Shown in pieces: positions 44,608-54,791 of a stretch of 64,000 bases of DNA. Under the pieces are notes generated by a model that saw only the letters and a list, made by a program, of their open reading frames with translations, made no database searches and was not told the DNA's origin. The position numbers and the translations under genes are program-made. The stretch's first letter is position 1; every line of letters starts with the position of its first letter. The DNA is from Podospora bellae-mahoneyi. Its lineage: Eukaryota; Ascomycota; Sordariomycetes; Sordariales; Podosporaceae. The DNA lies in contig NC_085885.1 of the NCBI RefSeq assembly GCF_035222275.1, positions 1,922,001 to 1,986,000 of the forward strand, written 5' to 3'.

Positions 44608-46216
44608 ATGGCCACCGAAGAAGGCGCGGAGACATACAAAATTCAGGTGACACCCCTTCAGCCAAGGTCTTCCAATCTTCGTACATATTCACGCAAGAAG
44701 TCAATCAGCAAGCTGCCGTCACTCAAGCCATCCCAGAAACACTATCCTGTCAAGCCACTGCAACAAACTCAGCTAAATCTTCGAGTGACGAAGACACCGA
44801 GTAACGTTTCGAAGGCGTCTGAGCCAAGACTCTCGAATCGCATCGAGGTTGTCATTCCGGATACAGAGAGTGCTAGTTTCGATCCTCATGACTACGATGA
44901 CGCCTATGTTGGTGAGAAGGAGGATGAAGTCGTGGATGACGACGTGGGCGGCAATGAAGTCGCGGAGAACTATGAAGTGGTATATGCAAGCGAAGGTGAT
45001 GGTGAGAATCTGAACACAACAAGAAGAGAGTGTACGTGGGTATTCCTGACAGAAACATGTGAGCCTGCTAACGTCCAAAATAGCCAACACAGTCTTCTTC
45101 CCGCCTGGCGCAGGGGAAGACGTGTATAATATACCAGATGATTTACCAGAAGACTTGCCGCCTGTCGTACCCAATATCAGTGATCGCCAGAAGAAGTCCA
45201 ACGGCAGTGAACGCCAGAAGGACCCGGTCTGGGTTGTAATGCCATCAACAACACCGCACTTCACCCAACAGATGATTCGCGGCCGACCGCCCGGCAATGG
45301 TCCTCGACGCCCTCACCTAATCTTCAACAAGCTCCCTTCGAGAAGCCGCTTCAAAAAGCTCCCGCAAAAATCCGGACGACAGACCTCGTCTCTCCGCTCC
45401 AACCCAGGCGACGGCTTCTCAGACGATGAAATCAAACGCTCTGGCCTCGTACTCCGTCGCAGTGCGAAGCAAAACACATCAATCACACGCGTGGCTGACA
45501 CTGATATCCCCCGCAGACCACCACTTCCCAGGCTCAAGCAAGACAAGAGAAGGGCAGACTCGGAGGACAGTGTTTTCGAGATCAGACCAAGAAAGAGGAC
45601 AAAATGCACCCAAGAGCAGCCAGACTCAATCGCCAATCGGTCAACACAATGGAGATCAACTCCTCGGATTGCAGTCCCAACACAGATCCTCATTCCACCT
45701 CTCCGCCAGCCCAGTAATCCCAAGGCCAGGGTTATCGTCCATCCACCCACAAGTGATGAGGATGAGGAATCAGAGTACAGCTCAGATGACAGAGTCATTA
45801 TCCCCCAAAGCAGAGACTTCATTACCTCATCAGACTTGCGAACCACTGAGGACGAGGAGGAGGAGGAGGAGGAGGAGGAGGAGGACGAGGACGAGGACGA
45901 GGACGAGGAGGAGGACGAGGAGGAGGAGAAGGACGAGGAGGAGGAGAAGGACGAAAACGAGGACGAGGACGAGGACGAGGAGAAGGACGAAAACGAGGAC
46001 GAGGACGAGGACGAGGAGAAGGGCAAGGACGAGGAGGAGGGCAGTGGTTATGCAACATACATCTCCGAGACTTTCACCGGAGGCCAACGATCGAGCTCAG
46101 TACCTGTCGAGCCCACAGTACAGAGTGACAGTGCAGGCAACGGGGTGGATGCCGGGGTGCAGATTACTCAGGGGCTGGAAAAACGGAGAGGGTTGAAGAG
46201 AAGTAAGACGCAGTAG
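44608..46216 (+). CDS. Acidic, probably nuclear protein of unknown function
   Basis: I do not recognise a domain. Exons 44608-45031 and 45084-46216 give 518 residues. The 52-nt intron has a GTACGT donor, a GCTAAC branch site and an AATAG acceptor, and the join gives TTRRESNTVFFPPGAGEDVY in frame. The N-terminal third is basic and Ser/Lys-rich. The middle is rich in Arg/Lys with bipartite-signal-like patterns (RPRKRTKCTQEQ). From about residue 395 to 460 almost every residue is Glu or Asp with a few Lys, coded by GAG/GAC/GAA runs at 45850-46037. The start MATEEGAETYK is preferred over a more upstream ATG. Histone-binding or chromatin roles are common for such acidic tails, but this is only a possibility. 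Confidence 0.7.
45850..46037 (+). repeat. GAG/GAC-rich trinucleotide tract (Glu/Asp coding)
   Basis: Nearly uninterrupted purine-rich GAG, GAC and GAA codons within the coding region, with internal duplication of a block reading GACGAAAACGAGGACGAGGA at about 45951-46010. Confidence 0.85.
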
Positions 46217-46597
46217 AGAGGCGCAAGGGCACAATGACTGGCCATGTAGAGGATTGACAATATTTTGGAACGTAGGGGGAAGACTGTAGGAAAGAAAGGA
46301 CGGAAAGAGGGAGGAGAATGTATTCAACATGCTTGACAATCTTTGCTGCACATAGCTTCTCAGCGGTTGGCTTGAACATCATCCTGCATATTTAGGCCAT
46401 TAATCAGACAGCGACCTTGCTCTTCTTGACTATTTTTATTTGTTACATTGTCATCATCAATATGTACTCTTGCCAGCACCAAAAAAAAAAAAAAACACGA
46501 ATTCTTGATTCCCATTCCCAAACGCCTGGAACATTAAAATCAAGAGATATCTTCCCTCTCGTCATCTCGGACTCCTAGTAGACCACAAACGGGCTCC
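46217..46597. other. Convergent 3' flanks
   Basis: 381 bp between two convergent genes. An A run of 14 lies at 46481-46494. No gene is seen. Confidence 0.45.
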
Positions 46598-47711
46598 TTA
46601 TTTGGTCCCCTTTCCCTTAGCCTCCGTCTCCCCCAGCTCCCTCACAAACACCCTTGTCCTCCCCTGCCCGGTATAATCCTCCATCCCCGTCTCAAACCCA
46701 GGGCAAACCCCAATAGCGAGGTACTTCCCATCCCCACTGAACCCCAAGCTCGCCACCGCCTCGGGGAACTTTTGATACTGCCTCATCCTCCTCTTGGCCT
46801 CGGCATCCCAAAGCGCGACTGTCCCATCACCACCACCAGAGGCAAAAGTGCCGTATATCGGGTGGAAAGCGAGGGCGTTGACAGGATAAACAATATCCCC
46901 ACCACCTTCTTCTTCCGGGGCGGCCTGCCGGTGGCACTTGAACGCGTATTTCCTCGCCTGCGATTCGGGCGTGTCCTCAAACCACTCTACCGCCACCCTC
47001 CCCTCAATCGAGGAAGTAGCATACCCAGCATCATTGGGCATGCACGCCACCGCGCGCGTCAAAAACTTGAGCGACGACTCCCTCGTCTGCCATGGGGCGG
47101 GAGGACTGGTGGCAGCCGCCAAGGTAGGCAAATCATAAATATGCACCAACCTCGCCGTCATAGCCACCACCAACTTCGTCGGGGACGATGACAATGCGTG
47201 AGGTTTCCCGGGAAGGGGGATGACCAACGGGTCCGACCCCGGGTCGGAAAGCTTGTGGACGTGGAGAGTGTTGTCCCAGCTAGCGGAGACAAGGAGGTTG
47301 TGCGCGGAAGAGTAAACCACGCAGCGGACAGGCTCGGAGTGTTTCGACAGGACGGTCTGCTCGCCAGAGGTGAGGTCGATCTTCTTGACTTGTCGGTCCA
47401 TGCCTGCGGTGTAGGCTTCATTGCTGGAGGCATCGCCGAAGCAGACGTCTAGGACGGGGGCGCGGTGCTCGTATTTGTTGAGAAGATTGGCGTTGTCGCC
47501 TTCGCCCTCGGCGAGTTGGTAGAGGTAGACGTGCTTGTCCCAGGAGGAGACGAGGAGGCGGTGGGAGGAGTCGGGGGAGAAGACGAGGGAGGAGACGGCG
47601 TCGGTGGGGGGCTGGGGGAGTTCGAATTGTGTTGCTGTTTTATCACCCTATTAATATATACACGTATCATCGATGATGTATAAACATGCGCGGATACATA
47701 CAAGGAGCCAT
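46598..47711 (-). CDS. bub3: Spindle checkpoint / mRNA export WD40 protein BUB3
   Basis: Seven-bladed propeller that binds Bub1 and Mad3/BubR1 at phosphorylated kinetochore KNL1. Exons 47711-47702 and 47634-46598 give 348 residues. The first coding exon is only 10 nt (ATGGCTCCTT), followed by a 67-nt intron with a GTATGT donor and an AAAACAG acceptor; the join gives MAPSTQFELPQPPTDAVSSL. Family blocks: LLVSSWDKHVYLYQL, YEHRAPVLDVCFGD, AYTAGMDRQVKKIDL, LLVSASWDNTLHVHKL, SIEGRVAVEWFEDTPESQAR, YAFKCHRQ, VNALAFHPIYGTFASGGGDG and TVALWDAEAKRRMRQYQKFP. The closely related Rae1 is less similar because the EGRVAVE signature with KYAFKCHR is typical of Bub3. Confidence 0.94.
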
Positions 47712-48159
47712 TTTGTCCTGATGTCTCCGTTGTGTGGTGGGAAAGCTGAATCCTGTTGAACAATCAATCACCGTTTGGGAGCTCTCTCGCAGATGGGAAC
47801 TGTTGCGAAAGAGCTCCAATGCGACAACCAATCTCTGGGGCAATGGCAGTAAACAAGCCTTGGCATATTCTGCCGTCCCACACCGCTATTATTTTCCAGA
47901 CGACCCGTCCCCTGTGGCCCCCCACTTGCCGCCCCTAGGTTGCGGTCAGCGTCATCGTCTCCCGCTAATCTTTTGGCGGGGCAGATGCAAGCACCGAGAA
48001 GCTGTCAAATGTCAACCAACTACTGAACCGAACCATCCAGAACACATCAATCTCACGCGACGCGATTAACATTGAGGCTCACAACACCACACTTGCTTTC
48101 AAACCCTTTCGACGAAACACACACCTTTCTTACAACTCTCCCACACCGCACAACACAAA
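47712..48159. promoter_or_regulatory. Divergent promoter of BUB3 and GPN2
   Basis: 448 bp between two divergent start codons. A CACA-rich leader precedes GPN2. No specific site is assigned. Confidence 0.5.
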
Positions 48160-49321
48160 ATGCCCTTCGGACAACTCGTCCTCGGCAGCCCAGGCGCAGG
48201 CAAAAGCACCTACTGCGATGGAAGTACGTTCACTCCCCTCCTTCTACCCCCTTTTCCCATACTAACCTCCCCCTGCCCCAGTGCACCAGTTCATGTCCGC
48301 TATAGGGCGCCAATGCTCCGTCATCAACCTCGACCCAGCCAATGACCAAGCCTCCTACCCCTGCGCCCTCGACATCCGCGACCTCGTCACCCTCGAAGAG
48401 ATCATGTCCGACGACCGGCTCGGCCCCAACGGCGGCGTCCTCTACGCCCTCGAAGAGCTCGAAAACAACTTTGAGTGGCTAGAAAACGGGCTAAAAGAAC
48501 TCGGCGACGACTACGTCCTGTTTGACTGCCCGGGGCAGGTCGAGCTGTATACGCATCACGCTTCCTTGCGCAACATTTTTTACAGATTGCAAAAGAGGTT
48601 AAATTACAGAGTATGGCACAACATCCTTGCTGGCTAATTCTGCTGTATGCTGACTGGTTGTCTACAGCTAGTAGCAGTCCATCTATCCGACTGCTTCTGC
48701 CTAACCCAACCATCTCTCTACATCTCCACCGTCCTCCTCTCCCTCCGCGCCATGCTCCAAATGGACCTCCCCCACATCAACGTCCTCACCAAAATCGACA
48801 AGATTTCCTCCTACGACCCCTTACCCTTCAACCTCAACTTTTACACCGAAGTCCAAGACCTCTCCTACCTCATGCCCATCCTCGACGCCGAAGCACCAGC
48901 CATTCGTAGCGACAAATTCGGCGCCTTGAACAACGCCGTCGCAAACCTCGTCGAGCAGTTTGGGCTAGTAAATTTCGAGGTGCTGGCGGTAGAAAACAAG
49001 AAGAGCATGATGCACCTCTTGAGGGTCATCGACAGGGCGGGAGGGTATGTGTTTGGTAGCGCCGAAGGAGCTAATGACACCGTTTGGCAAGTCGCGGTGC
49101 GAAATGATTCGTCATTGCTGGATAGTATCGATGTCCAAGACCGTTGGATAGATAACAAGGCCGAGTATGACGAGCAGGAGAGGCTAGAGGAGGAGGAGCA
49201 AGAAAAGATCAGGGAGGCCCAGGCCCAGGCCCAGATGGATGCTGCTGGTCCGGTGCCTGGGTTGCCCCAGCTAGGTCCGGGTGATGGCTCGGGGATCAAG
49301 GTAGTTCGTAAAAAGAAGTAA
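48160..49321 (+). CDS. gpn2: GPN-loop GTPase 2
   Basis: GTPase for assembly and nuclear import of RNA polymerases II and III, working with its paralogues Gpn1 and Gpn3. Exons 48160-48223, 48282-48610 and 48668-49321 give 348 residues. Motifs: G1 loop GSPGAGKST (residues 9-17), the switch-like INLDPANDQ, the Gly-Pro-Asn insert in LGPNGGVLYALEELE, the G3-like FDCPGQVELYTHH and G4-like LTKIDK. The C-terminal helix LEEEEQEKIREAQAQAQMD and basic end KVVRKKK follow. Introns are in phases 1 and 0, with a branch-like ACTAAC at 48270. The length and the YALEELENNFEWLENGL segment favour GPN2 over GPN1 and GPN3. Confidence 0.95.
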
Positions 49322-49343
49322 ACCCTTGCTTTGAAACTAAAAC

Positions 49344-49925
49344 TCAACCCTCAACCATATCATCCTCAGAAGCGGAGTCAACATCTTGATCTCCAAGAAT
49401 GGGAAGAGTGCGCTGCTGATTATTATTGTCCCCGCGCAGCAAATCACCTAGAGAAACGGAGGAGCTTTTTCCTTTGAGCTCCTCCTTGGCGGCGAGAACG
49501 AGAAGTCTGGCGCGGCGAATGGTCTCCTTTTCGACCTTGCGCATGGTGCCGCTCACGCGGACGACGCGGTAGATGCAGGGGCGGCCGTTCTTCATGGGAC
49601 AAGACTGCATGAATGACAGGGCGGCCCAAACGAGGCGGTAGTGGTCGCGGGAGACGCGGAGGATGAAGGTTGAGGTGGCGGGTGAGAAGTATTTGACCTG
49701 GAGGTTGTGGTTCACCTTTCCTGCGCCGCAGTCGCCGAACAAGGAGGTGACTTCGTTGCGGACGTCCTTCAGTAGGGTTTGGGGTTTGAGGTCTGAGTTG
49801 GTGGGCTGGTTGTAGAGGAGGAGGTCGGAGACGGGGACGGGTACGGGTACGGGTGTGCTGGTGGAGGGTGGGAGGTCGGTGTAGAGGATGTTGACTAGGA
49901 GGTAGCGGTCTTTGAGGCGGACCAT
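49344..49925 (-). CDS. pop5: Ribonuclease P/MRP protein subunit POP5
   Basis: Subunit of RNase P and RNase MRP, needed for 5' maturation of tRNA and rRNA processing. One exon, 193 residues. It begins with the conserved MVRLKDRYLLVNILYTD and contains GAGKVNHNLQVKYFSPATST, FILRVSRDHYRLVWAALSFM and CIYRVVRVSGTMRKVEKETI. A short Pro/Val-rich stretch (TPVPVPVPVS, residues 22-31) is coded by GTACCC-type repeats. The tail is acidic. Its stop codon is only 22 bp from the stop of convergent GPN2. Confidence 0.95.
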   Translation of the reverse strand: MVRLKDRYLLVNILYTDLPPSTSTPVPVPVPVSDLLLYNQPTNSDLKPQTLLKDVRNEVTSLFGDCGAGKVNHNLQVKYFSPATSTFILRVSRDHYRLVWAALSFMQSCPMKNGRPCIYRVVRVSGTMRKVEKETIRRARLLVLAAKEELKGKSSSVSLGDLLRGDNNNQQRTLPILGDQDVDSASEDDMVEG

Positions 49926-50543
49926 GATGAGGTCTTGAAGGGTTGGTGTGAGGTTTGTTGTGAGGGAAAGTTGATGTTGACTGATGTGTGAGGAGAAGGG
50001 TGAGAAATGCTTGGCTTATCGATAAAACGTTGTGATGGGCGAGCCTAAGTTTAAAGTAAAAGTGGGGCGCTGTTAAATGCATCCCTGAAGAGCGCAGAGC
50101 CTCTTCATCACAACAACACAACACACCATCTCGAACACATTCGCAGAAAACCATCCATTAACCAGGGTCACATTCCCAACCTGCCATCTTCCCTGAAACC
50201 CGCGCTATAGCTGTCCACCGCCTTTTGGTTATGGTAGTCCCTATCATACAGCCTTCATTTGAACCCAACCCAAAACTCATCCATCATCATCAAACCCGGC
50301 TCAATCAATCATTCATTCAGTCCCAAGTCCCTGAGTTGTAATCCTGAACCTCCAATGAAATAAACCCCCCGCCCCTTCCATTGGCCATCCCTCATGAGTG
50401 TCCCCATTCCGATCCTTGACATGTAAGAAAGGTTGCCCTTGCTTGTATATTACTCCCACAGAGACCAACTATCCCATTCGCCTTCTGTGCTGAAAACAGG
50501 TACTCAGCCAGCCAATTCTACCGGTGCGCCTCGGTAAACAGGC
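49926..50543. other. Intergenic, promoter of POP5 and 3' flank of TVP15
   Basis: 618 bp without a recognisable gene. Confidence 0.4.
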
Positions 50544-51476
50544 TTAAACCTGCTCAGCACCCCACCCAGCATCAGCCTCGCGCATATTGGCAGGGGGTTC
50601 GATCGAGGGGATGAACTCCAAAGCGACGTAAGCAGCACCAGCCAGACCAATAAGCGAGCCCATGATGATCCTGAGAGTGCCGTCGTGGAGAAGGATGGTG
50701 CCGATGAAGATGTAGACTAGAAAAAAGTTATCATGTCAGCTGGAACCCCAACCGATAGCAGCCCGGCATAAAATATACTTACAAACACCACGACCAATGA
50801 ACGAGAACAAGAAAGATCCGTAGCGCGAGACCTGAGGAGGGATCTGGAACTCGAGGAGAGCGGTGGCCAGACCAAAGAGGATCACGTAGACGCCGATAAT
50901 CGACGACTGGCTGTTATTCCGTTGGTAACGATCCTATATTAAGTATTGGATATATCACCAACAACTTACAAGCCAACGGGGAAGAACTGGGAGATACCGC
51001 CAGCGACCATAAGACCACCCACCACCAAGTTCACAATGCGGCTGTGGGAGGGAATAGTTAGCATATGTTTTGTTCTTTCATCATCCCAAGATATAACACG
51101 GCCAGCGATGTCCAAGCTCCATCACGTCGACCCTTGCAAATCCCGACGACTGATGCTGTTTCGGCAGTGCATCGCAACCCAGTATCCACACACTTCGTCC
51201 TTCATCGCTAACACAACGCAGGGTCTCGAGGCTCGGTCAGGCGTTCTCGATGCGGCGTCGTCATTGATCCAATACCATCACCGACGTCCAACCCTTCTCG
51301 TGCATCGCGCCAATCCATTTGATAGCGCACGATGGGTAGTCGCATTCCGCTATTCCTACCGTCGTCATTGCCTTCCCCCCTCATTTGATCCAACCTCCTC
51401 CCCTCTTCAGTGCCGCGCAACAACCTCGATCCGATATAACGAAAAGCAAAACCTACAAGATGTTTGAGAAATCCAT
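50544..51476 (-). CDS. tvp15: Golgi membrane protein TVP15 (COPI-associated family)
   Basis: Small tetraspanning protein of late-Golgi vesicles. It is built of four short exons (51476-51457, 51041-50970, 50910-50783 and 50716-50544), 130 residues in total. The first coding exon is 20 nt; the 415-nt first intron is by far the longest here. The joins give MDFSNIFRIVNLVVGGLMVA, then GGISQFFPVGFQSSIIGVYV, LFGLATALLEFQIPPQVSRY, GSFLFSFIGRGVFYIFIGTI and the tail SIEPPANMREADAGWGAEQV. Four hydrophobic segments and the block LLEFQIPPQVSRYGSF identify the family. All donors are GTAAGT or GTAGGT and all phases agree. Confidence 0.9.
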
Positions 51477-52029
51477 CGTATCTTTCCAATCGAGTCTCTG
51501 TAACTCTGTCCGTGTCTCGCTTCCGTGTCTCGAAGTTCGTCGGTCGGTGGGAATCGGAATGGGAATGGCTTGTCGTTTTTGCTAATTGCGCGGCGTTGTT
51601 TGGGTGATAGTTACGTGTTCCTTTCTTTTGACGTCGTACAAAAATGAAAAAAGATTCTAGCAAGAAAAAAGGGAGCTGCCTGAGGGAAGCTTGCGAAACA
51701 CAAACTTGGTCAGGGAAACCGACAGGGGGAGCTCTTCCGAACAACCAAGAGAGCTGGAAACGGAACCCCAAATGACGCGGCGCGGCGCAACGTGGTGCGG
51801 AGGGCTTCCGTGTATTAGGTAAGACTCCTCCGAACCCCGGGTCCAACTCAACAACCGAAGAATACTCAAACATCAGGAGGACCTAGGGCAATTGATTGCA
51901 AAAATAGGGAGGTGGTTTACTTGAAGTATATAAATGTTTGAAGACAATGTCATCATCACTGTATTTTTGAAGAATGCAGACCCAAGATACCTAGGTTGTC
52001 AATTCCAATAGTTACACTTCCCAAAGGGG
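51477..52029. other. Upstream region of TVP15, no gene seen
   Basis: This holds the TVP15 promoter. A T/C-rich minus-strand stretch lies near 51590-51640. Other frames are not gene-like. Confidence 0.4.
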
Positions 52030-52375
52030 TTAAGCCTCAAGTATGATATCATCCGAACGCGGTTTCATGATCCCCCTCACCTCGCCCACCATATCAACAT
52101 AGATTAAATATTTCCCAGGAACCGGGTTGGTGGTATCATTCCTATCGATTGCAACTCTGCAAAAGTATGGCTCAGATGGTTCAAATGAGAGTGAAAAAGT
52201 GATTGTAATACTGTTGAAGATGGATTGATTGGGATTGCCGTGTCCTCTAGTAAAGGAACCCAAAGCACCTATATACCAGCTTTCTCTACCATCCGAAACG
52301 CCAAAGGCCGGTCGCCATCCCGTGCTGTCTGTTTAAACTCCAAATCCGTGCGAGCCCAATGTTGCTTTTCTCGCC
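52030..52375 (-). other. Coding-like remnant or multi-exon small gene
   Basis: Two minus-strand frames have the character of protein. One reads MGREKQHWARTDLEFKQTAR from about 52375 and ends at a TAG near 52272. The other, overlapping it, reads ESWYIGALGSFTRGHGNPNQ, then FEPSEPYFCRVAIDRNDTTN and GKYLIYVDMVGEVRGIMKPR, and ends with TAA at 52030. An acceptor-like ACAGACAG near 52320 could begin the second frame, but no donor gives a convincing join. I do not recognise a family. It may be a decayed gene or one with an exon structure I could not solve. Confidence 0.3.
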
Positions 52376-52454
52376 CCATGCACTCCACAGAGAACCCCAG
52401 TCCCAATGCACCAACCCAAAGCCCATGACAAGATTATTATCCAGCAAATGGTGA

Positions 52455-54174
52455 TTACCCATCCAACTCAGCCAACTCCCTCTCCTTCTGCTTCAACATC
52501 TCCCTCATCCTCTCCGCCTCCAAAGCCAACACAGCCCTCCTCTCCGCCTTCTTCTGCTCCGCATCGCTCGCTCCCATCAAACTCCCCGGACTAGGCAGCC
52601 TATCCTGCCTTGGCCCCCCTTCCTCCCCCTCCCCCCTCCCCATCATCGTCGGGTTCAAAATACTCTTGATCGAACTTAACCTCTTCGTCTGCTCCCCACT
52701 CTCCCCCTCCGGATCCGTTGCCGAAAACGACCTCTTCCTCGACGGTGACAAGAAACTTGCTGGTGACAACGACGTCTGCCGATCCCCACCCATATTCATC
52801 AACATAATCGGCGCCAACCTGTTCTCATTGTTGAGCGATTCCGGCTTCGACTGCGATTGCTGACTGGGCTGGGAGGAGTGGTACTGTGCCAGGTCGCTAG
52901 ATGGTAACGGGGAGGTTTGCCTATTTTGCATGAGGACATCCTCCGGGACTAGTTTCAACGAGGATTCCTGCTGTTGCGATTGTGATTGCTGCTGTTGCTG
53001 TTGCTTCTTGCCAAAGCCCAGATTGACAGACCCATCGGCGTTCATCGTGCCACGCTCTTTTGGCGCCTCTGGTGATGGCGACTGCGAGTAGGGGCGGTCG
53101 AGGTTGGCACTCTCCATTTCTGGGCTGCCACCGGCGGCGGGGATGACTCTTTTCCTACGCTTGATGACGGATTTCTTCATGGTGACTGGGCGGTGGACGC
53201 CATGGAGTTTGTAGTAGAGACCTTGAGAGGGTCAGCATTGGTGTATTCAAACATCGTCAGCGCTCAACACCTACCACAAGCATTGCAAATGGTATGCCCA
53301 GCCTCATCCCTCCGCCAAAGAGGAGTGATCGTAGTCCCGCAATTCTGGCACGCAATCACAACAGTCGTGTTCTGACTCTGGATATGAAGCGCGCCGATAT
53401 CAATGGGAATTGGCCCGTCGCCGCCGCTCGGAGTTGACGCTTTCGTCGCAGCTGCTCCACCGCTACCACATCTCAAGACGCCGCTCTTTGACAGCCTGTT
53501 GTTGTACGCCGGGCAACCACCGCACCCTTCAGCACCGCCAGTGCCATTGCATTTTCCACCACCAGGACAGGTGCCACTCGAAACTTGATCCGCGTTGACA
53601 TATGTCGCTGCCGGGCTAGGAGCGAGCGCAACCTGAGCTTTCGGAGAGAGCTTGGCCGAAGGCTGACGAGTGCTAGGGATAACGTTTGGGGGACGCTTCA
53701 GATTAACCGGTCGGTGCGTGTTTCGAGCCTTGAGATACAATCCACACGCATTGCAAATCGTGGCCCCCTGTGGTGATCTTCTCCAAAGAGGGGTTTGTGT
53801 TGTGCCGCAGTTACTACAAAATTGTCAGACAAAGTCCTGGCCGAGCAAAGTGGAGTTTTTCCTCACCTGCAAACCTGGCCGGCATGACCTTGAGTAGAGC
53901 TAGCAACACTCTGACTTGAAGGACTGTGGGCAATCGACTGAGGACTCGGCGGGTTGGGAGTAAAAGCAGTCGCCCGAGATAATAGTGGCGAGTCTTGAGG
54001 TCCCGATGTTTCATCTGGTTGCCCATTTGACTCCATTTTTGAACGGTCTGAATTACTCGCAGCTGCTTTGGAAGTGACAGGTCTTGTTGGCAGGGCAGTT
54101 CGTCGAGGAGCTTGCGCTGTATCTATCGGTGGCGGAGATTGTGGGACCGGAGACGCTTCTGACAACGCCATCAT
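52455..54174 (-). CDS. sre: GATA-type siderophore/iron regulator SRE (SREA, Urbs1, Fep1 family)
   Basis: Transcriptional repressor of siderophore synthesis and iron uptake under iron sufficiency. Exons 54174-53867, 53813-53275 and 53221-52455 give 537 residues. Two GATA fingers of the CX2CX17CX2C type are present: SNCGTTQTPLWRRSPQGATI with its flanking cysteines (about residues 102-126), and CQNCGTTITPLWRRDEAGHT in the second exon's end. Between them lies the cysteine-rich motif CPGGGKCNGTGGAEGCGGC (C-X5-C-X8-C-X2-C), the iron-sensing signature of this family. Both fingers are followed by the usual basic arms (LYLKARNTHRPVNLKRP and LYYKLHGVHRPVTMKKSVIK). Each finger is split by an intron. A Gln-rich stretch and a C-terminal coiled coil (ERRAVLALEAERMREMLKQK) complete the protein. 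ATCWGATAA-type sites lie upstream. Confidence 0.96.
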
Positions 54175-54746
54175 CGTAAGTCACAGGCGAAGGGATACGC
54201 TCTGTTATAATACGGCAAGGTGAAGAGTTCGGTGTTGGGAGCGAAAATATGCCCCAACATATGACGGAAATGGCCGTGGGCTAGTGTCGAGCCGTCCAGC
54301 GAGAGAGGCTGAAATCTCAACTTAATCGAACGAAGATCGGTCTTTTGTCTATGTAGAAAACGAGCGGCGCTAGCAGCCAGTCTAAGGGGAGTGAGATTGC
54401 CCTGTTTGACTGATTGATAAGAGCTGCTGCTGTCGTGGATGGGACAAGGCCAGCACGCCACTATGGATTCGAATCCGAAGGAACCGTTGGAGGGGCGACT
54501 TATTGCTGGAGCAGGTGATAATGGTGGAGAGTGACACCACTGGGCGATTGGGTAATTGGTCTGTCGTGGTGGGATGATGTTGTCTAGCAAGGTCGACGAG
54601 ATGGGAGAAAGAAGATGGTGAGCAGGTTCGAAGCAAAGAGTATTTTGTCAGATGAAGGGGCATGGGGGGGGGGAATAGGGGGAGCCCCCAAGTGCAAATG
54701 ATCAACTGCGTGGGATGCCTACTCCACCGCTCCACCAAGGCCGTGG

Positions 54747-54755
54747 TTATCTGAT
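54747..54755 (-). promoter_or_regulatory. SRE-type GATA site, exact ATCWGATAA
   Basis: The minus strand reads ATCAGATAA, an exact match to the extended consensus ATCWGATAA of iron-GATA repressor targets in fungi. It lies 573 nt upstream of the SRE start, on the same strand as the gene. Confidence 0.55.
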
Positions 54756-54782
54756 CTAGGCCGAGCGAAGAAGGGTCCGGGG

Positions 54783-54791
54783 ATCTGATAC
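54783..54791 (+). promoter_or_regulatory. SRE-type GATA site, near match
   Basis: ATCTGATAC matches eight of nine positions of ATCWGATAA and lies 27 nt from the exact site at 54747-54755, in the opposite orientation. Confidence 0.4.

Noticed and set aside
45313-46026. Minus-strand 237-residue serine-rich protein
   Set aside because: It is the antisense shadow of the acidic codon tract of the plus-strand gene.
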